From NCBI GenBank assembly GCA_023213395.1, contig CM041465.1, positions 176,955,741 through 177,019,740 on the forward strand: 64,000 bases of DNA, given 5' to 3'. Each line of letters opens with the position of its first letter. Position 1 is the stretch's first letter. This DNA comes from Cycas panzhihuaensis. Taxonomy: Eukaryota > Cycadophyta. Under the pieces are notes generated by a model. It saw only the letters and a program-made list of their open reading frames with translations. It was not told the origin of the DNA and did not search any database. Position numbers and translations under genes: made by a program. Shown piece after piece: positions 1 through 11,450 of the stretch.

Positions 1-396
1 GTTGGGGAGATTCAATAGTATAGTATTGATGAGTAGGTTGGGGGTCCACATATTTTAGCAGCCTGATAGTATGTAGATATTATAATGAAATAGGAGGAGG
101 TTCTACCTCAACACAGGTCCTATGTCAGGACACAAGATACAGGACAGGGCAGGGGGAATACCCCCTTCATATATTAAGAAGGGAAATTTGATTTGGGGAT
201 TACTCATAATCATCGTCGGACTCTTGGCCACTTAGGATGGCTAGATATCCATAGCTCCCTACATTGATGGAGGTGAAACAAATCAAATTTAGTTGAAAGG
301 GAGGTGCATCCCTCTCTTTCTAAGGGTTTTCAAAATCAATAAAGTAGGCAATCAATGGGTCAGACAGATCCTCAACCTCATTAGCTATCTTGAAGA

Positions 397-765
397 TCAC
401 TTGGCATAGTTGGTGAGATGGTTAGCTAGGAGGGCGTTCTCAAGTGATAACTTTATTTCCCCTTCATGAGTAAACTTAAGTTGTCCCCATCTAGAGGAGT
501 AAATGGCTCCCATTTGGTCAAGCCATAGGCAAACTAATAAAAGGTTGTATTCCACAACAATGTCAAGGACTATGATATCTATTTGTACTATTTTATCTTC
601 TAGGGTAAGCAAGAGTATCACCATTCCTAGGGGTGCCTTCTTATTACTATCATAGCCTTTGCACCTCCATGGGATTGGTTTAAGGGCCTCTATACCTAGC
701 TTTTCCACCATGCATATTGGCATGGTGTTGACTAAAGAATCATTATCTATAATGGTCATCTTCAA
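397..765 (-). pseudogene. Retropepsin-like protease domain of the Tat-like element
   Basis: A 122-codon open stretch begins with IIDNDSLVNTMP, which corresponds to the catalytic IDNGSSLNV-type loop of plant Ty3/gypsy proteases; here the residues after Asp-Asn are altered (DSL for GSS). It continues with GMVILLLTLEDK and VEYNLLLVCLWLDQMGAIY, matching the GxIxLPLTIG...YNxLLGRPWIHxxGA pattern of this domain. It would cleave the element polyprotein. It lies downstream of gag on the same strand, as expected. The altered active-site loop and surrounding stops argue that it is dead. Confidence 0.65.
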
Positions 766-1899
766 TATGAAAAATGGGGTGTTAAATATAATGGTGAAGG
801 GGTAATGTCATTAGCGCTCTATTTTACTAGTAAAAGGAAGGTCCCTTGGGTCAAAAGAGATAATAGATGCTTCATTAGAAGTGGTATCTACATAATGGAT
901 AGGGATATATGTTTGGCCAAGGGCTTCTAAGATCAGATCTTATTATTTAGGGCAACTCTATAGAACATTGATCATGGACATGCCTGCGGATACAATGTGA
1001 AGCTTCTCAATGATGGAGAAGGCCTTTCCCTTCTCAATGGGTTGAGGAACTACCCTTAAAAAATCATAACATATAGGGTAGATGAGAATGGTCTTTGAGA
1101 CTACTACAATCTCTGTGGGCAGGTTATCTATGGGAGGGTTCTGTTGTGAAGTGGAGGCTTCTATGAGCTTTTTTGTAGCTTGAGATGGCATGATAGGGTA
1201 TACATGGATCATCTCAAGCATCTGAATCACCCTCTTCCCTTTGTTTTTGGGTCGAGAAGATGAAGGATGCTAGGAATTAGGGCTCGAGAAAGGGACAGAT
1301 CCCTTGGGCCCTTTTCCTTTACTTGGTTAGAGGAAGGAGTAGGAGATTGCCTTCTAGTCCTCGCCCTTCTATTTTGAGTAGATTGATCTTATTCTTCATG
1401 GTTTAGGAAAGGATCTTAGTGGATAAGTTATTCTAAGTTGGGATTATAAGTCTTGTGAGGAGAGGAGTCATGTCACAATGCAAGTTTAGGGTCTTATGAC
1501 CAACATTGTAAATCCTTATGTAGGTATTCCCTATATATAGAACATCATTTCTTCTTAAGAGGAAGTTTTACCTTCCTCCTTTAAGCAGTTTGGGTAGGTC
1601 TACCCTTAGGCAATAAGGTTTGAGATGTCTAATACATAGGTCAATGCAACTCTGACGAGGCTTAGGTTGGTTGAAGTTTTAATTCTCTAACCATATATTC
1701 AAAGGAAAGTATGATTGAAGTAAGAGGATCCAAGTTCCTATCAATTGTACCAGTAGGAGGCCTTGGAGGTTATAGTTGACCCTTTTGGTCACATGGTAGA
1801 GGGGCTGCCTCACAACACTACGATTGCTTAGGAGGCTTCTTGAGACTTACTTATATCTTAATAGCCTCTAACACCAAGCATTTCTTAACAAAGATGTCT

Positions 1900-3315
1900 C
1901 TCTTTAACTCTTCAGGCAAAGTGGCTTGAGAGGAGTGAAGGAGATTATGGAATCATCTTATAAAGTCATGGTTAAGTTCATTGTGGCCTTATTTCAATAA
2001 TACAAGGGCTTTGACCCCACTTTCAATGGGTCTAACCACATTAAAATAGTTGACAAACTCATCAACTAACTATTAGAAAGTGAAAATAGAATGAGTGGGG
2101 AGATGATAGAACCATTTCAATGCATCTCCTTGAAGGGATCTAAGGAAGACTTTCGCCTGAATATAATCGTGGGCCCAATAATCAATACATGTTATGGAAA
2201 AGCCTCTAACATGTTTATTTGGGTCTTGTGAAGAAGTACTCTCAAATTTAGGTACTTCAGAGGGATAAGGCGATAGGAGGTGGTAGCTTAGTCTTAAGGG
2301 CCTCGATGGATAAAGGGGTTAAATGGTAGTTAATGAAGGGGTAGACCTCTAATTGAACTAGCACATCAACCTTAGAAGAAGAAGGAGATGGGTATGGGTA
2401 CCCACTTCTATCATGTGGGAAGTAGGGGGAGTAGTCATAAGGAGGATATAGGTTCCTCCTTAACTGATAAGAAGGGGTTATCCCCATATGGGAATGTGTT
2501 ATGGAAGGGGATGGGCGAGAAGGTCTTAACCCACCAAAAGGATACACCACATGCATAGTAGAAGGATGTGGGTATGCCTTTGAAGGGGCAATCACATGGG
2601 AATATGGGGCGTGAGGGAGAGTGGGTCCCTCTTACAAAGTAGTTACACATGAAGTAGTACATGACACGAGAAACATAGGATAAGGGACTGGGTTTTTTCC
2701 ATAAGGTCTCCCTATAATAGGGGCAACCCCAAAGGGGTGTAGCAGGTCTACCCTATAAGTTGGAAGGGGGTTTGGCCTCCCATGCCCCCAAGGTTATGAT
2801 GTATACCCTAGGGCACATAAGAGTGAAGTGTTCACAGGTCATGGAAGAGGGTGAATAGGGACAGATTCCCCATGACCTAAACCATAGGAAGGTAAGGGTA
2901 CCGTAGGAGGGATCAAAGGGCTATGAGTGATGACTGATGGTGGTATAACTATTTGTAAATGAGGTATGCTCGATCCTACTTTAGAATTTGGCATACCATT
3001 GGGTGTCCCTTGAGTCAAAGGAGTACTCACAGGTATAGGAACCATAGGAATAGGCCCCAAGGATGAAGAGGATATAGGTTAAGATGATGTAGAGGGGATA
3101 GTGGTGGAAGAAGATGGTTCTAAGCTCTAAAGGAAGTACTCTAGCCACTTAAGAGGTGGTTGAGTACTTGCAGCTTCAAAGCATTGTTTTAAAGCTTCTA
3201 CAACATCTCTTGGATGAGTGACCACTTACTCATATGAGGTTAAGGGTTCCTCCTGATGGCTAGAGCTCATAAGATGGTCTATAGGGGCTTATTCACTAGA
3301 GTGAGAGGGATCCAT
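1900..3315 (-). pseudogene. gag: Tat-like gag, degenerate
   Basis: Gag is the structural protein that packages element RNA. Reading the minus strand, a plausible start (MDPSHSSE) lies near 3,315. It is followed by a long Pro/Ser/His-rich N-terminal part (about 3,060 to 2,260) and then the conserved gag core at about 2,190-2,040, which reads KVFLRSLQGDALKWFYHLP and then VDEFVNYFNVVRP. That block matches the usual retrotransposon gag pattern (aliphatic-rich, ALxWF, then DELxxxFxxxF). Several in-frame stops are present, many of them TAG. The proline-rich N-terminus is shared with copy B at about 51.6-50.9 kb. The family call is reliable at the core; the exact start is a guess. Confidence 0.6.
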
Positions 3316-3560
3316 AATGTAGAAAATGAGGGAAGGTCTAGATAGATCTCTGGTTGGTCATGTAGATAATAGGTTGGGTGATTGCCCCCTTAGGCGAGAT
3401 CTTGATGAGGATACGATGTCTCAGGGTGAGGCCAATTAAAAGAAAAGGAATAGTAAGCCCAATTTAATGAGTACCCCTCCATTGGTGATCCTAAATCAAA
3501 TGTAGTAATGGAAGAGTAATAGGGCTCTACTTCTCAAGGGGGGAGGCCACATAGGTGACA

Positions 3561-4091
3561 AGAGAAGTGTCACATTCATATCTCAACCTTACGAACCTTG
3601 TAAGTAGGAAGATCAATTTAAAAAGAAGCTGTTGGGATTATATAACACCTTATCCAGACCCTATGTGGTAAGAAGGGGCTAACGCTAAGAAACTGAAGGA
3701 ATCCTAAGGTATCCTTACTAGCAGTTTCATGACATGATCACTAGTGAAAATATACTTGTGGGGTTAATAAAAAGTAACCTCACACCTTCACATGGTAGGC
3801 CTAGGATGTAAGAACCAAAGGGGTATGATGTAGCTTTTACTTACCATCAAAGGGCATCTGTGCACCATTTGGGCACGGATTCAAGACTCACGTAGCACAT
3901 GTTCCCTTCTTGGCCTATAAGGAGGTTTTAGGTCAAGTTGGTTGGTGGGTGTAGTTGGTATATTGATTTGGTTAGTATGTATAGGAATCAGTTGCAAAGA
4001 GCTTGACCCCCTCAGATTACTGAATTACCTAAGTGGGTTTCTCTTATCCTCACTTGGAGAGAAGGGGAAGGTATCCCTCATGGGAGAGGGT
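3561..4091. other. No identifiable feature
   Basis: Between the gag of copy A and the next LTR element no ORF, LTR, PBS or repeat array could be recognised. It may be the 5' leader or LTR of copy A, but nothing matches the LTR of copy B. Confidence 0.4.
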
Positions 4092-4096
4092 GTGAT

Positions 4097-4484
4097 TGTA
4101 GGAAAAATAATTGATGGAGAACAAGGCAGAACATAAACAAATAGTCATTGATCAATACACCATTGTTTCATAAAACAAGAATCCTTTGTATTTAATCTAT
4201 TGTTGTGAAGAGAGTATTGCAAATGTCCAAAATGAGGTAGTGTCTAAAGACACCAGAGTTACACACCCCTCAAAATATATAGTTTGGGGGAGGAGGGAAA
4301 CTCCTCAACCCCTAAAATTTAAACAACAATAAAATAATAAATTAATTTAAATTAACTTAAATCAACTTAAACTTACCTTATACTTACCTACACATGTGAG
4401 CATGCATATGTGTAAATTAATGAGAGTGAGGTGTGCACTCTTGGTTGGAAGGTGGGAGTGGGGTGATGAGCATTAACCCCAACA
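4097..4484 (-). repeat. 3' LTR of the 4.1-10.3 kb element
   Basis: Starts TGTAGG and ends CCAACA on the plus strand, so TGTTGG...CCTACA on the coding strand. It aligns end to end with 9,885-10,271, with point changes and small indels in an AT-rich middle. It contains the shared block of the type GTTTGGGGGAGG about 190 bp from its left end. Confidence 0.88.
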
Positions 4485-4495
4485 TTCTCCCCCTT
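4485..4495 (-). other. Polypurine tract of the 4.1-10.3 kb element
   Basis: AAGGGGGAGAA on the minus strand abuts the 3' LTR directly. This is the normal site for plus-strand DNA priming and supports minus orientation. Confidence 0.75.
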
Positions 4496-4816
4496 AAGGA
4501 TCATCATGAACAATGTCTTCTCTTTAAACTTGTGGAATTTGTACTTGAAAAAAACTTTGAAGATTTATCTTTTGGCTTAATCGTTATCAACTCTTCTAAT
4601 CCTTTTAATAATGTGTGTCCTTATACTATTGTGTATTGTAAAAAAATTATAAGTAAATGAAGCTTGATTCAAATGTGTATGTGTAGCTACAACTTTGACT
4701 TTGTCAACTGGAACTTTAAGAAAACTTTGAACTTAAACTTTGTCTTTTGAAAACTTTGTATTGTGAACAACTTTCATATCATCATATCTCTCCCCCTCAA
4801 ATGGAAGATCAGGTTC

Positions 4817-5212
4817 TTATGCAACAAGATGATCATACATTTGATTTAAATCTTCCTTGGTCTTTTTATTACAATTTACCTGTTCTAGTACTTGTCTCAT
4901 ATGCTTAACAAAATCAACATTAAATTTATTGAAGGTATCTCATCCATAAACAAAAATCAAAACATCCCATAGAAATTTAGAAGTTGTTAATTCACAAACT
5001 TTAGAAAAGACATCATCATTTATAGTGTAGAATAGTAAGGCTAGGGCTTCATTATCTTTTTTAATGTTTTCCTTAATACTAACATCATATTCATCTTGTA
5101 AGTAGTTCTAAAGATCATGTGTAATAAAATAATTTTGCATAATCTTATGCCATAGTGAAAAATTATGGCCATCAAATACAAGAAATTGTACTTTATTAAG
5201 ATTAATTGCCAT
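4817..5212 (-). pseudogene. gag: copia-type gag (UBN2-like), degenerate
   Basis: The minus strand from an ATG at 5,212 reads MAINLNKVQFLVFDGHNFSL then WHKIMQNYF, the typical opening of copia gag (F-x-G-x-N-F-x-x-W-x-x-x-M). About 60 codons on comes ALALLFYTINDDVFSKV and TTSKFLWDVL, matching the A-x-x-x-I-x-x-x-L-x-D-D-V and T-x-x-x-x-W-D-x-L signature. Two or three internal stops (for example after THDL and FVYG) break it. It lies beside the PPT rather than beside the PBS, so pol has been lost and the leader is greatly expanded. No zinc knuckle was seen. Confidence 0.75.
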
Positions 5213-5215
5213 TTT

Positions 5216-6540
5216 ACTAAAAATTTTAGTACATAAAAAAGAATATGCTTTTACTAAGTCAAAAACTCAATAAATAACAAACTTATAAGATAAAATTTGA
5301 AATATAATAAATATATGAGTAAATTTTGAATATAACGAAGATCCTCTTAACTAGGTCTGAATTGAAACTTTGAAGATGAAAAAAATTAAAAAGTTCTTTA
5401 AGATAAGCCTTTTAGGATATACTTTGATGCTCAAGTTTAATAGCTTCAAAGCTATACTAAACAATGTCAGAATAAAGTGAATCTTTACCAGTATGAAGAT
5501 CAATAAAAAAACTATTCAATGGAACTAACCATTTTAAAAATAGGTTCTTACAAGTCAAGATTTAATGAACCAAATATACAGTCCTCTTTTTTAGGCTTAA
5601 TGAGAGCCTGGAGCTCAAAATAGTATAAAAATACTAGTAAAATATTATAGAACAATGTAAAATGATCAAATATGGTTTAGATAGCTTCTAAATATATTTT
5701 TAGCTAAAAAAAATTGGGAAATAATATATAAAAGGATGTAAACATGATAGATTGGAGGCTATTAAGTACCTCGACTTTGATGGTTTTGAAAATCTAAAAA
5801 AACACTTCAAAACTTATAAAAAATAGTGTCAGTTCAAAGAGGAGTAAGTTAGCTTCCCAAGGAAATTAATGGAACTAAATTCTGATATAAAACAGAGAAG
5901 TTATTACAGAAATAACAACAAGTACTTTTATGGTGAAAAGTTTAAAAAGTGCTAAAAAACACTAAAGTGGCAATTTGGTCAATTACAATAATAATTAAAA
6001 TAAATCTTAAAAAATAAAGTAAATAGATGGTAATGAAGTTTCTTGATAGTAGATGACTACAGAATAGATCCAGGTAGAAAATAGTCACCTAGTGATAAAA
6101 TATAATATGATAAAAAATAGGTTTTATGAAAATAGTTCAAAATAGCTTTAAAACTCAATCAGTGACTTTAAACTGATTGAGACCTGGTCAATCCAGCTCT
6201 AAATAGGTCATATGATCAGTCAAAATCACACCTCAAAAAATTCTGGATACAATGGTATAGGTTTCATTAGAAATCGATGACCCAGTGAAAAGTTATAGCA
6301 AAAATTTTCCAAGTACATTATGTGAAATGAAAAAAATAAAAAAAATAGAAAAAAATATAATTAAAATTACGTTAGCCCCTTTGAAATAAAGAGAAAGGTC
6401 ATGTGAAGTAGTATGTGACTAGGGGATAAGATCTAAAGGGGCTAAATCTTTTAAATCCCAGATTTTAAAACTTATTTAATATAATTAAATTTTTTAAAAC
6501 TTTGTAAAAAATAAAAAATAAAAAAAATGAAGATATGTTG
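5216..6540. other. AT-rich element interior without recognisable coding
   Basis: Very A-rich sequence with scattered short homopolymer runs. No conserved protein motif could be read in any frame and no tandem array is evident. It is probably leader sequence of the non-autonomous element. Confidence 0.5.
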
Positions 6541-7099
6541 CCTCCGCAGTATCGTTTTGCCCTATCATTTGTTGATTACGTAGCTAGGTGACTTGGGGAA
6601 GATTCCACCGCCACCAGACCTACAGCAACAATAGAGGTATATGTCCAAGTGCCACAGAATCCTTGCCATTATCTGTAAAAGGTGGGCAGGTCTTGGGAGT
6701 CCTGTGCCACGCAGTCGAGAGAGTGGCTGCTGTCGCATTCGTGTCACATAGAGAATAGCTACTGTATAGAGCTAGATGTCATGATACACTATCTATTATT
6801 AGGTTTCAGCCAAACCTTGAGAGGAGGATGCCATCGTTAAGTGCAGAGGAAGTAGATTAAAGGTTTTTACTTGTAGAAACAATGGTGCACTATACTTTCA
6901 AGAAAAAATAACAGTGGTTCTATTTGGGAAGGACTTCATGGACATCATCCTATCACATACGCAGACTCCCACGGATGTCCACAAAGACTCTGCAATCACT
7001 TGGATCTGCTAATCTTACATGCAAAAGGTGAAGACTCTCTTATACTTTACCATGAAGTCTGTCATACTCCTATAGTACATAGAAGCGAAGAACCAGGTT

Positions 7100-7610
7100 G
7101 ATTAGATCTAGAGGCAAACAATAGTATTTTTCTTGGATGAGACCTTTGAAGATATAACTTATGACATGACTACCACTGTTAGGAAAGTAGTACAGGAACT
7201 TACTGGCATTATTAAGCTATCTGCATACACAACGTTTGGCCTTTTTGAGTGTCAAAAAATGTTGGGGGGCCTAAAAAATGGAACTGAAGAATATGTTGGT
7301 TTGGATGATAACAAGTATATTAGAGATCTTCTTGCTGAATTTAAAGTAGCGAAAGAGTGTAGTAAAGGTGAAATTCCCCAGTTTAAGTTGGTATTTATAA
7401 AGCACTTTTTTTGGGAGTCTAATGATTCAATTACAGAGCATATGTTTATATAGTTATCATATGTATAGTCTCAACATGATTATCTAATTGGTAATTACCT
7501 GATTGGAAGAGACAATGGTGTGCATCTTGTAGCACTATAAATTTTGGCAGAAATTGGGTCTGTTGAGAATCTGGAATTAATGGCAGAAAAAAGTTCTTCA
7601 ATAGAAAACT
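7100..7610 (+). pseudogene. Kinesin-like calmodulin-binding protein (KCBP, kinesin-14) FERM-region fragment
   Basis: The plus strand reads TIVFFLDETFEDITYDMTTTV, then GIIKLSAYTTFGLFECQK, EEYVGLDDNKYIRDLLAEFK and, past a TAG, QHDYLIGNYLIGRDNG. I recognise this as the start of the FERM part of the MyTH4-FERM tail of plant KCBP (ZWICHEL), a minus-end-directed kinesin of trichomes and division. The match runs about 165 codons with stops after EHMFI, SYV and VAL. The MyTH4 domain before it and the rest of FERM, coiled coil and motor after it are missing. No intron is evident within the stretch, which would fit capture from an mRNA. It lies antisense inside a minus-strand LTR element. Identification is from memory of the family, not a search. 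Confidence 0.8.
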
Positions 7611-7619
7611 GAAGAGGCT

Positions 7620-7890
7620 TCTATGGTTATTAAGAGGTTAAAGAAGTTATTAGAAGCTCGCAAAGTTTCATCCCATGAAAAAACTGGTGTAGGCAATGGG
7701 AATGGTTCTGTTCAAAGTAATGAGAAAGCTTTACAACAGTCTCTTGAACATGAGCTACAAGTTGTAGTTCGTGTATATGAAGTTCATTCTAAATATGAAA
7801 AGCAGTTTGAATCGAGAGCTGCAATGGCAAAAGAACTAGCAAAACTAAAGGAAGAAGCTGAAATGAGTAGTTGCACTCCTTCAATATCTC
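7620..7890 (+). pseudogene. KIN-4 (FRA1-type) kinesin coiled-coil fragment
   Basis: About ten bases after the KCBP-like match ends, the plus strand opens with IKRLKKLLEARKVSSHEK, then VQSNEKALQQSLEHELQVVV, RVYEVHSKYEKQ and RAAMAKELAKLKEEAE. This resembles the stalk of plant kinesin-4 proteins, whose pattern is LKELLEARKSS...SNEKxLQxWLxHELEVxVxVHEVRxxYEKQ...RAALAxEL. That segment does not occur in KCBP, so two different kinesin genes are joined here. The open frame continues to 7,964, but the last 25 or so codons (after EEAE) are not recognised and could be intron-derived or unrelated. Identification is from memory. Confidence 0.65.
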
Positions 7891-8439
7891 TAAGTTTAGA
7901 TTTAGGTATCCCAACGATAAAAGGGGAAGAGATGAAGCCCGATGTCCCAGATGTGAAAAATTAGAGTGTAAGGAGCAAAGGTAAATTGATCAAAGAGTAT
8001 TTTATTCCTGAGAAAATAAAAAAATGAATGACCTAAAACTGCATATAGGTTTATGATATAAACAGGTTTATGTCATAAGCAGAATATAGATGAGGATATA
8101 TCAGTTAATACAAATTGTTCTAGCTAGTAAAGGGTAGAAAGATCATGCAAGATGTTTAGAAATATATTACTGTCAGAGAAAAAGCTTTCAGTTAAATGAG
8201 AAACAACATGTCGTATGACAAACTATTACAATGTATTCTTCCTTCTCCACCAGTAAGGGTTTTGTATGGATATTATATTTGGTTTATTTTGGAAACAAGT
8301 TGATCTAGTATCTGTGCTGAAACGTGAAAAAATTATGCATACAAAGTAAGCTACAAGACTTGCTTATTCTTTATTTATTATTAATTTTTTTGTTTTCTGT
8401 CTATTTTTCACTATTCTTCATACTATTCTTTCTTTTCAC

Positions 8440-8705
8440 TTAAGATCAGAAGACCTGCTCCTTATATGGGCTTGATACAAATGTATGCAAGGGGGTATAA
8501 GCGTACAAATAATCCAATTATTTTTCTTCTTTCAACAACGGGACTCACATATGTAGTCAGTAATCTTCGACAAAGAGCAGCTGTTGTTGCCACATAGAAT
8601 CAGTTTGTAGAATATTCAAGAGATTTCTACAACAATCTAGATGGTTGAATGAAAGAAGAACTTTGGGCTTCTGTTGAGCCTATAACTTATACGAAAAAAT
8701 GTAAA
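8440..8705 (+). pseudogene. Unidentified coding-like fragment beside the kinesin fragments
   Basis: From about 8,446 one frame reads RRPAPYMGLIQMYARGYKR, then NNPIIFLLSTTGLTYVVS, NLRQRAAVVAT, a TAG, NQFVEYSRDFYNNLDG, a TGA and MKEELWASVEPITY. The composition and single-frame continuity for about 85 codons look like real protein rather than chance, but I do not recognise the family. It may be a third captured gene piece. The AT-rich DNA from 7,965 to 8,440 that separates it from the kinesin pieces shows no clear coding. Confidence 0.35.
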
Positions 8706-9324
8706 TAATATTGGTGAAACTTCAGAGAACCTTGAAAAATAAATGTAAATAATATTCTTGCTATTAAAGAAGTCAATGATGTAGTTTATTCTCTTGAATT
8801 TATCCCAAAATAAGGAAAGATGACAAAAAGTGTTGAGTTTTTTTTTTTTTTTTAGTTGAAAAAGAATATGTATATCACAGAAGAGATATTTCAAAAAATT
8901 TATATTTGAAAAAAGCATGAAAAAAATCTGGTGATTCAATGGAGCTACAAATGAAACTAGAAAAATTTTCAAATATATTGACAAAAATGTATCAAATAAA
9001 TAAAGTGCATATATATTTGTATCTGAAATATTTTAAATATATTGGAGCAGATATATCATAGAACCAAGAAATATATATTTAAATCTAAAAATAAATATGA
9101 AGAACCTAATAAGCAGTTGTGGCTAATTTGTAGCAAATTGACTTCCAAAGATGATATCTTCTTCCACACAAGACGAAGCTTCAAACAAATTTCTCCAATA
9201 GGCAGATTTGCTATAATATATGGCTTTTTAGGTTGAATATGCACTAAAACTTACAGATCTGAAAAAAGAACTTGAAAAAGTAGTCAAATATATGATAAAA
9301 TATACATATCTGAAAGAAAACTTT

Positions 9325-9430
9325 AATACATATTGCAGATCTAAAGCAAGTATTGTAGATCTAAAGTAAATATTGCAGAGCTATAGCTAATATTGTAGAT
9401 CTGAAGTAAATAGTGCAGATCTGAAACAAA
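9325..9430. repeat. Tandem array, about 21-bp unit
   Basis: Five to six imperfect copies of a unit like ATTGCAGATCTGAAGTAAAT. Variants change GCAGATCT to GTAGATCT or GCAGAGCT. The array lies about 450 bp inside the PBS, in what would be the 5' leader of the element. Looser AGATCT-containing copies continue to about 9,500. Confidence 0.7.
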
Positions 9431-9870
9431 TAAACTAGAAAATTATAAAATAATTAATAAAATAAGCAGATCTAAAAAATATATAGTAGATTTAAAGAAA
9501 ACTTGAATGAATATTGCTTGTAGTTGTGCTCTTGCACATATCTGAAAAGAGTGTTGGATAAATAGATAAAATATGCTTGGAAAATATCAAATATTTAATA
9601 GAAATATGTAAAGCTTGTTGATAAAACCTCTTATAGAGTGATAACAGCTTGATATTTGTTGTTTGTAGCTATATATTTGTTATTTTTTAAGTATAACTCA
9701 AGAATAAATAGATCTGATAAAAAATATAAGAAACTTGTTAATAAACTTTCAAAAAATGAATATAACCAATCTTTGCTTACTTGTGAGTAAATCAGTTACA
9801 AATGTCAATAAATCTTCTTACTCTTTACAAAAAACTTCAATAAGCCAACAAAATGCTAATAGATCTTCTT

Positions 9871-9882
9871 GCTCTGATACCA
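9871..9882 (-). other. Primer binding site, initiator-Met tRNA type
   Basis: The minus strand reads TGGTATCAGAGC 2 bp inside the right LTR, an exact match to the common plant retroelement PBS. It fixes the element orientation as minus. Confidence 0.85.
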
Positions 9883-9884
9883 AA

Positions 9885-10271
9885 TGTAGGAAAAATAATG
9901 GATGGAGAACATGGCAGAACATAAAAAAATAATAAAATAAGAATCCTTTATATTTAATCTATTGTTATGAAGAGAGTATTACAAATGTCTAAAATGAGGC
10001 AGTGTCTAAAGACACCAGGGTTGCACACCCCTCAAAATATATAGTTTGGGGGAGGGGGGAAACTCCTCAATCCCTAAAATTTAAACAACATTAAAATAAT
10101 AACTTAACTTAACTCAACTCAAATGAACTTAACTTAAATTAACTTAAATCAACTTAAACTTACCTTATACTTACCTACACATATAAGCACTCACATGTGT
10201 AAATTGATGAGAGTGAGGTGTGCACTCTTGGTTGGAAGGTGGGAGTGGGGTGATGAGTATTAACCCCAACA
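9885..10271 (-). repeat. 5' LTR of the 4.1-10.3 kb element
   Basis: Partner of 4,097-4,484 with the same termini, TGTAGG and CCAACA on the plus strand. An inserted run of short AACTTAACTT-type repeats in the middle, balanced by losses elsewhere, keeps the two LTR lengths nearly equal. Confidence 0.88.
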
Positions 10272-11329
10272 ATGATAACAAATGGTGAGCAAGAGAAGGA
10301 GAGAAAATTTGACTAATTTTTCTTTGTTTAATTGGTTCCTTTAATGTTGAATGGTATTGGTGTATTTTGCTTAGTATTTCTAGTCAATATAGTTTGTTTA
10401 CATGCATGTTGGAATGTAAAAGAATAACTAGAGAATGTAATGAACCAATAATATGAAATAAATAGTAAGCCTCACTCTTAATACACACTCTTTATCTTTT
10501 TATCTTAAAGAAAACTATAGGACTATGTGCTAATCACAAGAAAGAGTTATCAATGTTATTGAGAGTTGAAGTAAGAAAGTATAAAAGGTAGTATCTCCCT
10601 TTTGTATATAAGTCTAATGTAGCACTCCCTTGGTATGCCCTTTTTAATGAAATTAATAAAGGAAGAGAGACAATGATCTTTTTCTTTCAAAATAATTCCC
10701 CTTTCTTTTATACATACAATGAGAGATGCCTTTTAAACCAAACCCTTTATCCTTTTCTTTGTATTCATATGCAATCAATAGAAATAAACCTAAAAGTAGG
10801 GAGGACAAGTTCGCTTCAATGGAGGAAATTTAGGGTAAGAACCATTAACAAAGCATGAAACAATTATGAGGAGGATAAGGTTTAAAGAGGCATACTTAAT
10901 TCATGATAGTTGGTGATGAATCTAGCCTTATTCCTCCTTGATTTCCTTTTTTTTGAGTTTAGGCCTCCTTTTGCTGTAGAAGGGTTGGAAGGCGATGGGG
11001 CTCCACTTACCTGTCCCAACTCTAACTGAAAAATAATACACAAACAAAAGAAGGATAATGGAAACAAAGTGCATGTAAGAAATATAAGTAGAGCTCACCT
11101 TGAAGGGAGAAGTTTACCTCTATATCCTTCAAGTTATTTTGGAGGGGTTCTCTCTCTATCCTGCATGCACAATGGAAAAGACTATCCAAAAGAAATATTT
11201 GCAATATATGTATACGTACACACACACACATCTCTCATAAGTTATTTCTTACATTCAACCAAAGAAAGAACAAATGTCACAAGTAAGCTTTAGTCTTCTT
11301 TTCGAGAGATCCAAATATATGGAGAGTAT

Positions 11330-11450
11330 TAAGGATAAGGAAAAGAGATAAGGGGGGTGCCTTAGGATGGCACTTTCCTTCGCAATGAAAGTGGCCTCCT
11401 TGGTGGAGCCAAGGGGAACTTTCCAATCCTTATAACTTAGATAACAAACT
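11330..11450 (-). repeat. Segment related in inverted orientation to about 15,080-15,200
   Basis: Minus-strand translation gives KDWKVPLGSTKEATFI then ESAILRHPPYLFSL. The plus strand near 15.1 kb gives ERPWRFPKYSLG then ITILRHPTLFIF. The two share roughly 60 percent of bases over about 100 bp by eye, including CCATCCTAAGGCACC. They are probably two copies of one old repeat in opposite orientation. Function unknown. Confidence 0.35.

Larger units (their letters stand above)
1..3560 (-). mobile_element. Tat-like Ty3/gypsy element remnant (copy A), cut by window start
   Basis: Minus-strand gag (about 3,315 to 1,900) is followed by a protease-like domain (765 to 397). This is the same order and the same protein family as the 25-kb element at 29-55 kb: compare the phrases WFYHLP in gag and LPLTLE plus YN-LL in the protease. 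Stops and frameshifts interrupt both domains. RT and later domains would lie left of position 1 and are not seen. No LTR could be assigned, so the right boundary is approximate. Lineage is inferred from the protease style and the similarity to copy B. Confidence 0.6.
4097..10271 (-). mobile_element. Non-autonomous LTR retrotransposon carrying copia-type gag and kinesin gene fragments
   Basis: Two direct repeats of 388 and 387 bp (4,097-4,484; 9,885-10,271) begin TGTAGG and end CCAACA on the plus strand. Flanks are GTGAT (4,092-4,096) and ATGAT (10,272-10,276), a 5-bp target duplication with one mismatch. On the minus strand the right LTR is followed 2 bp later by TGGTATCAGAGC, the classic initiator-Met PBS, and the left LTR is preceded by the purine tract AAGGGGGAGAA. 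The element therefore reads leftwards. From PBS to PPT it holds a 21-bp tandem array, plus-strand kinesin-derived fragments, about 1.3 kb of AT-rich DNA and a copia-type gag. No protease, integrase or RT was found, so it could only move with help in trans. Confidence 0.85.

Noticed and set aside
2839-3060. Pro-rich open stretch as a separate gene
   Set aside because: It is the proline-rich N-terminal part of the Tat-like gag, matched by a similar region in copy B.
8637-8984. 115-codon minus-strand open stretch rich in Phe, Ile and Lys
   Set aside because: Crosses a poly-T/A run and lies antisense to a better coding-like frame; composition only.
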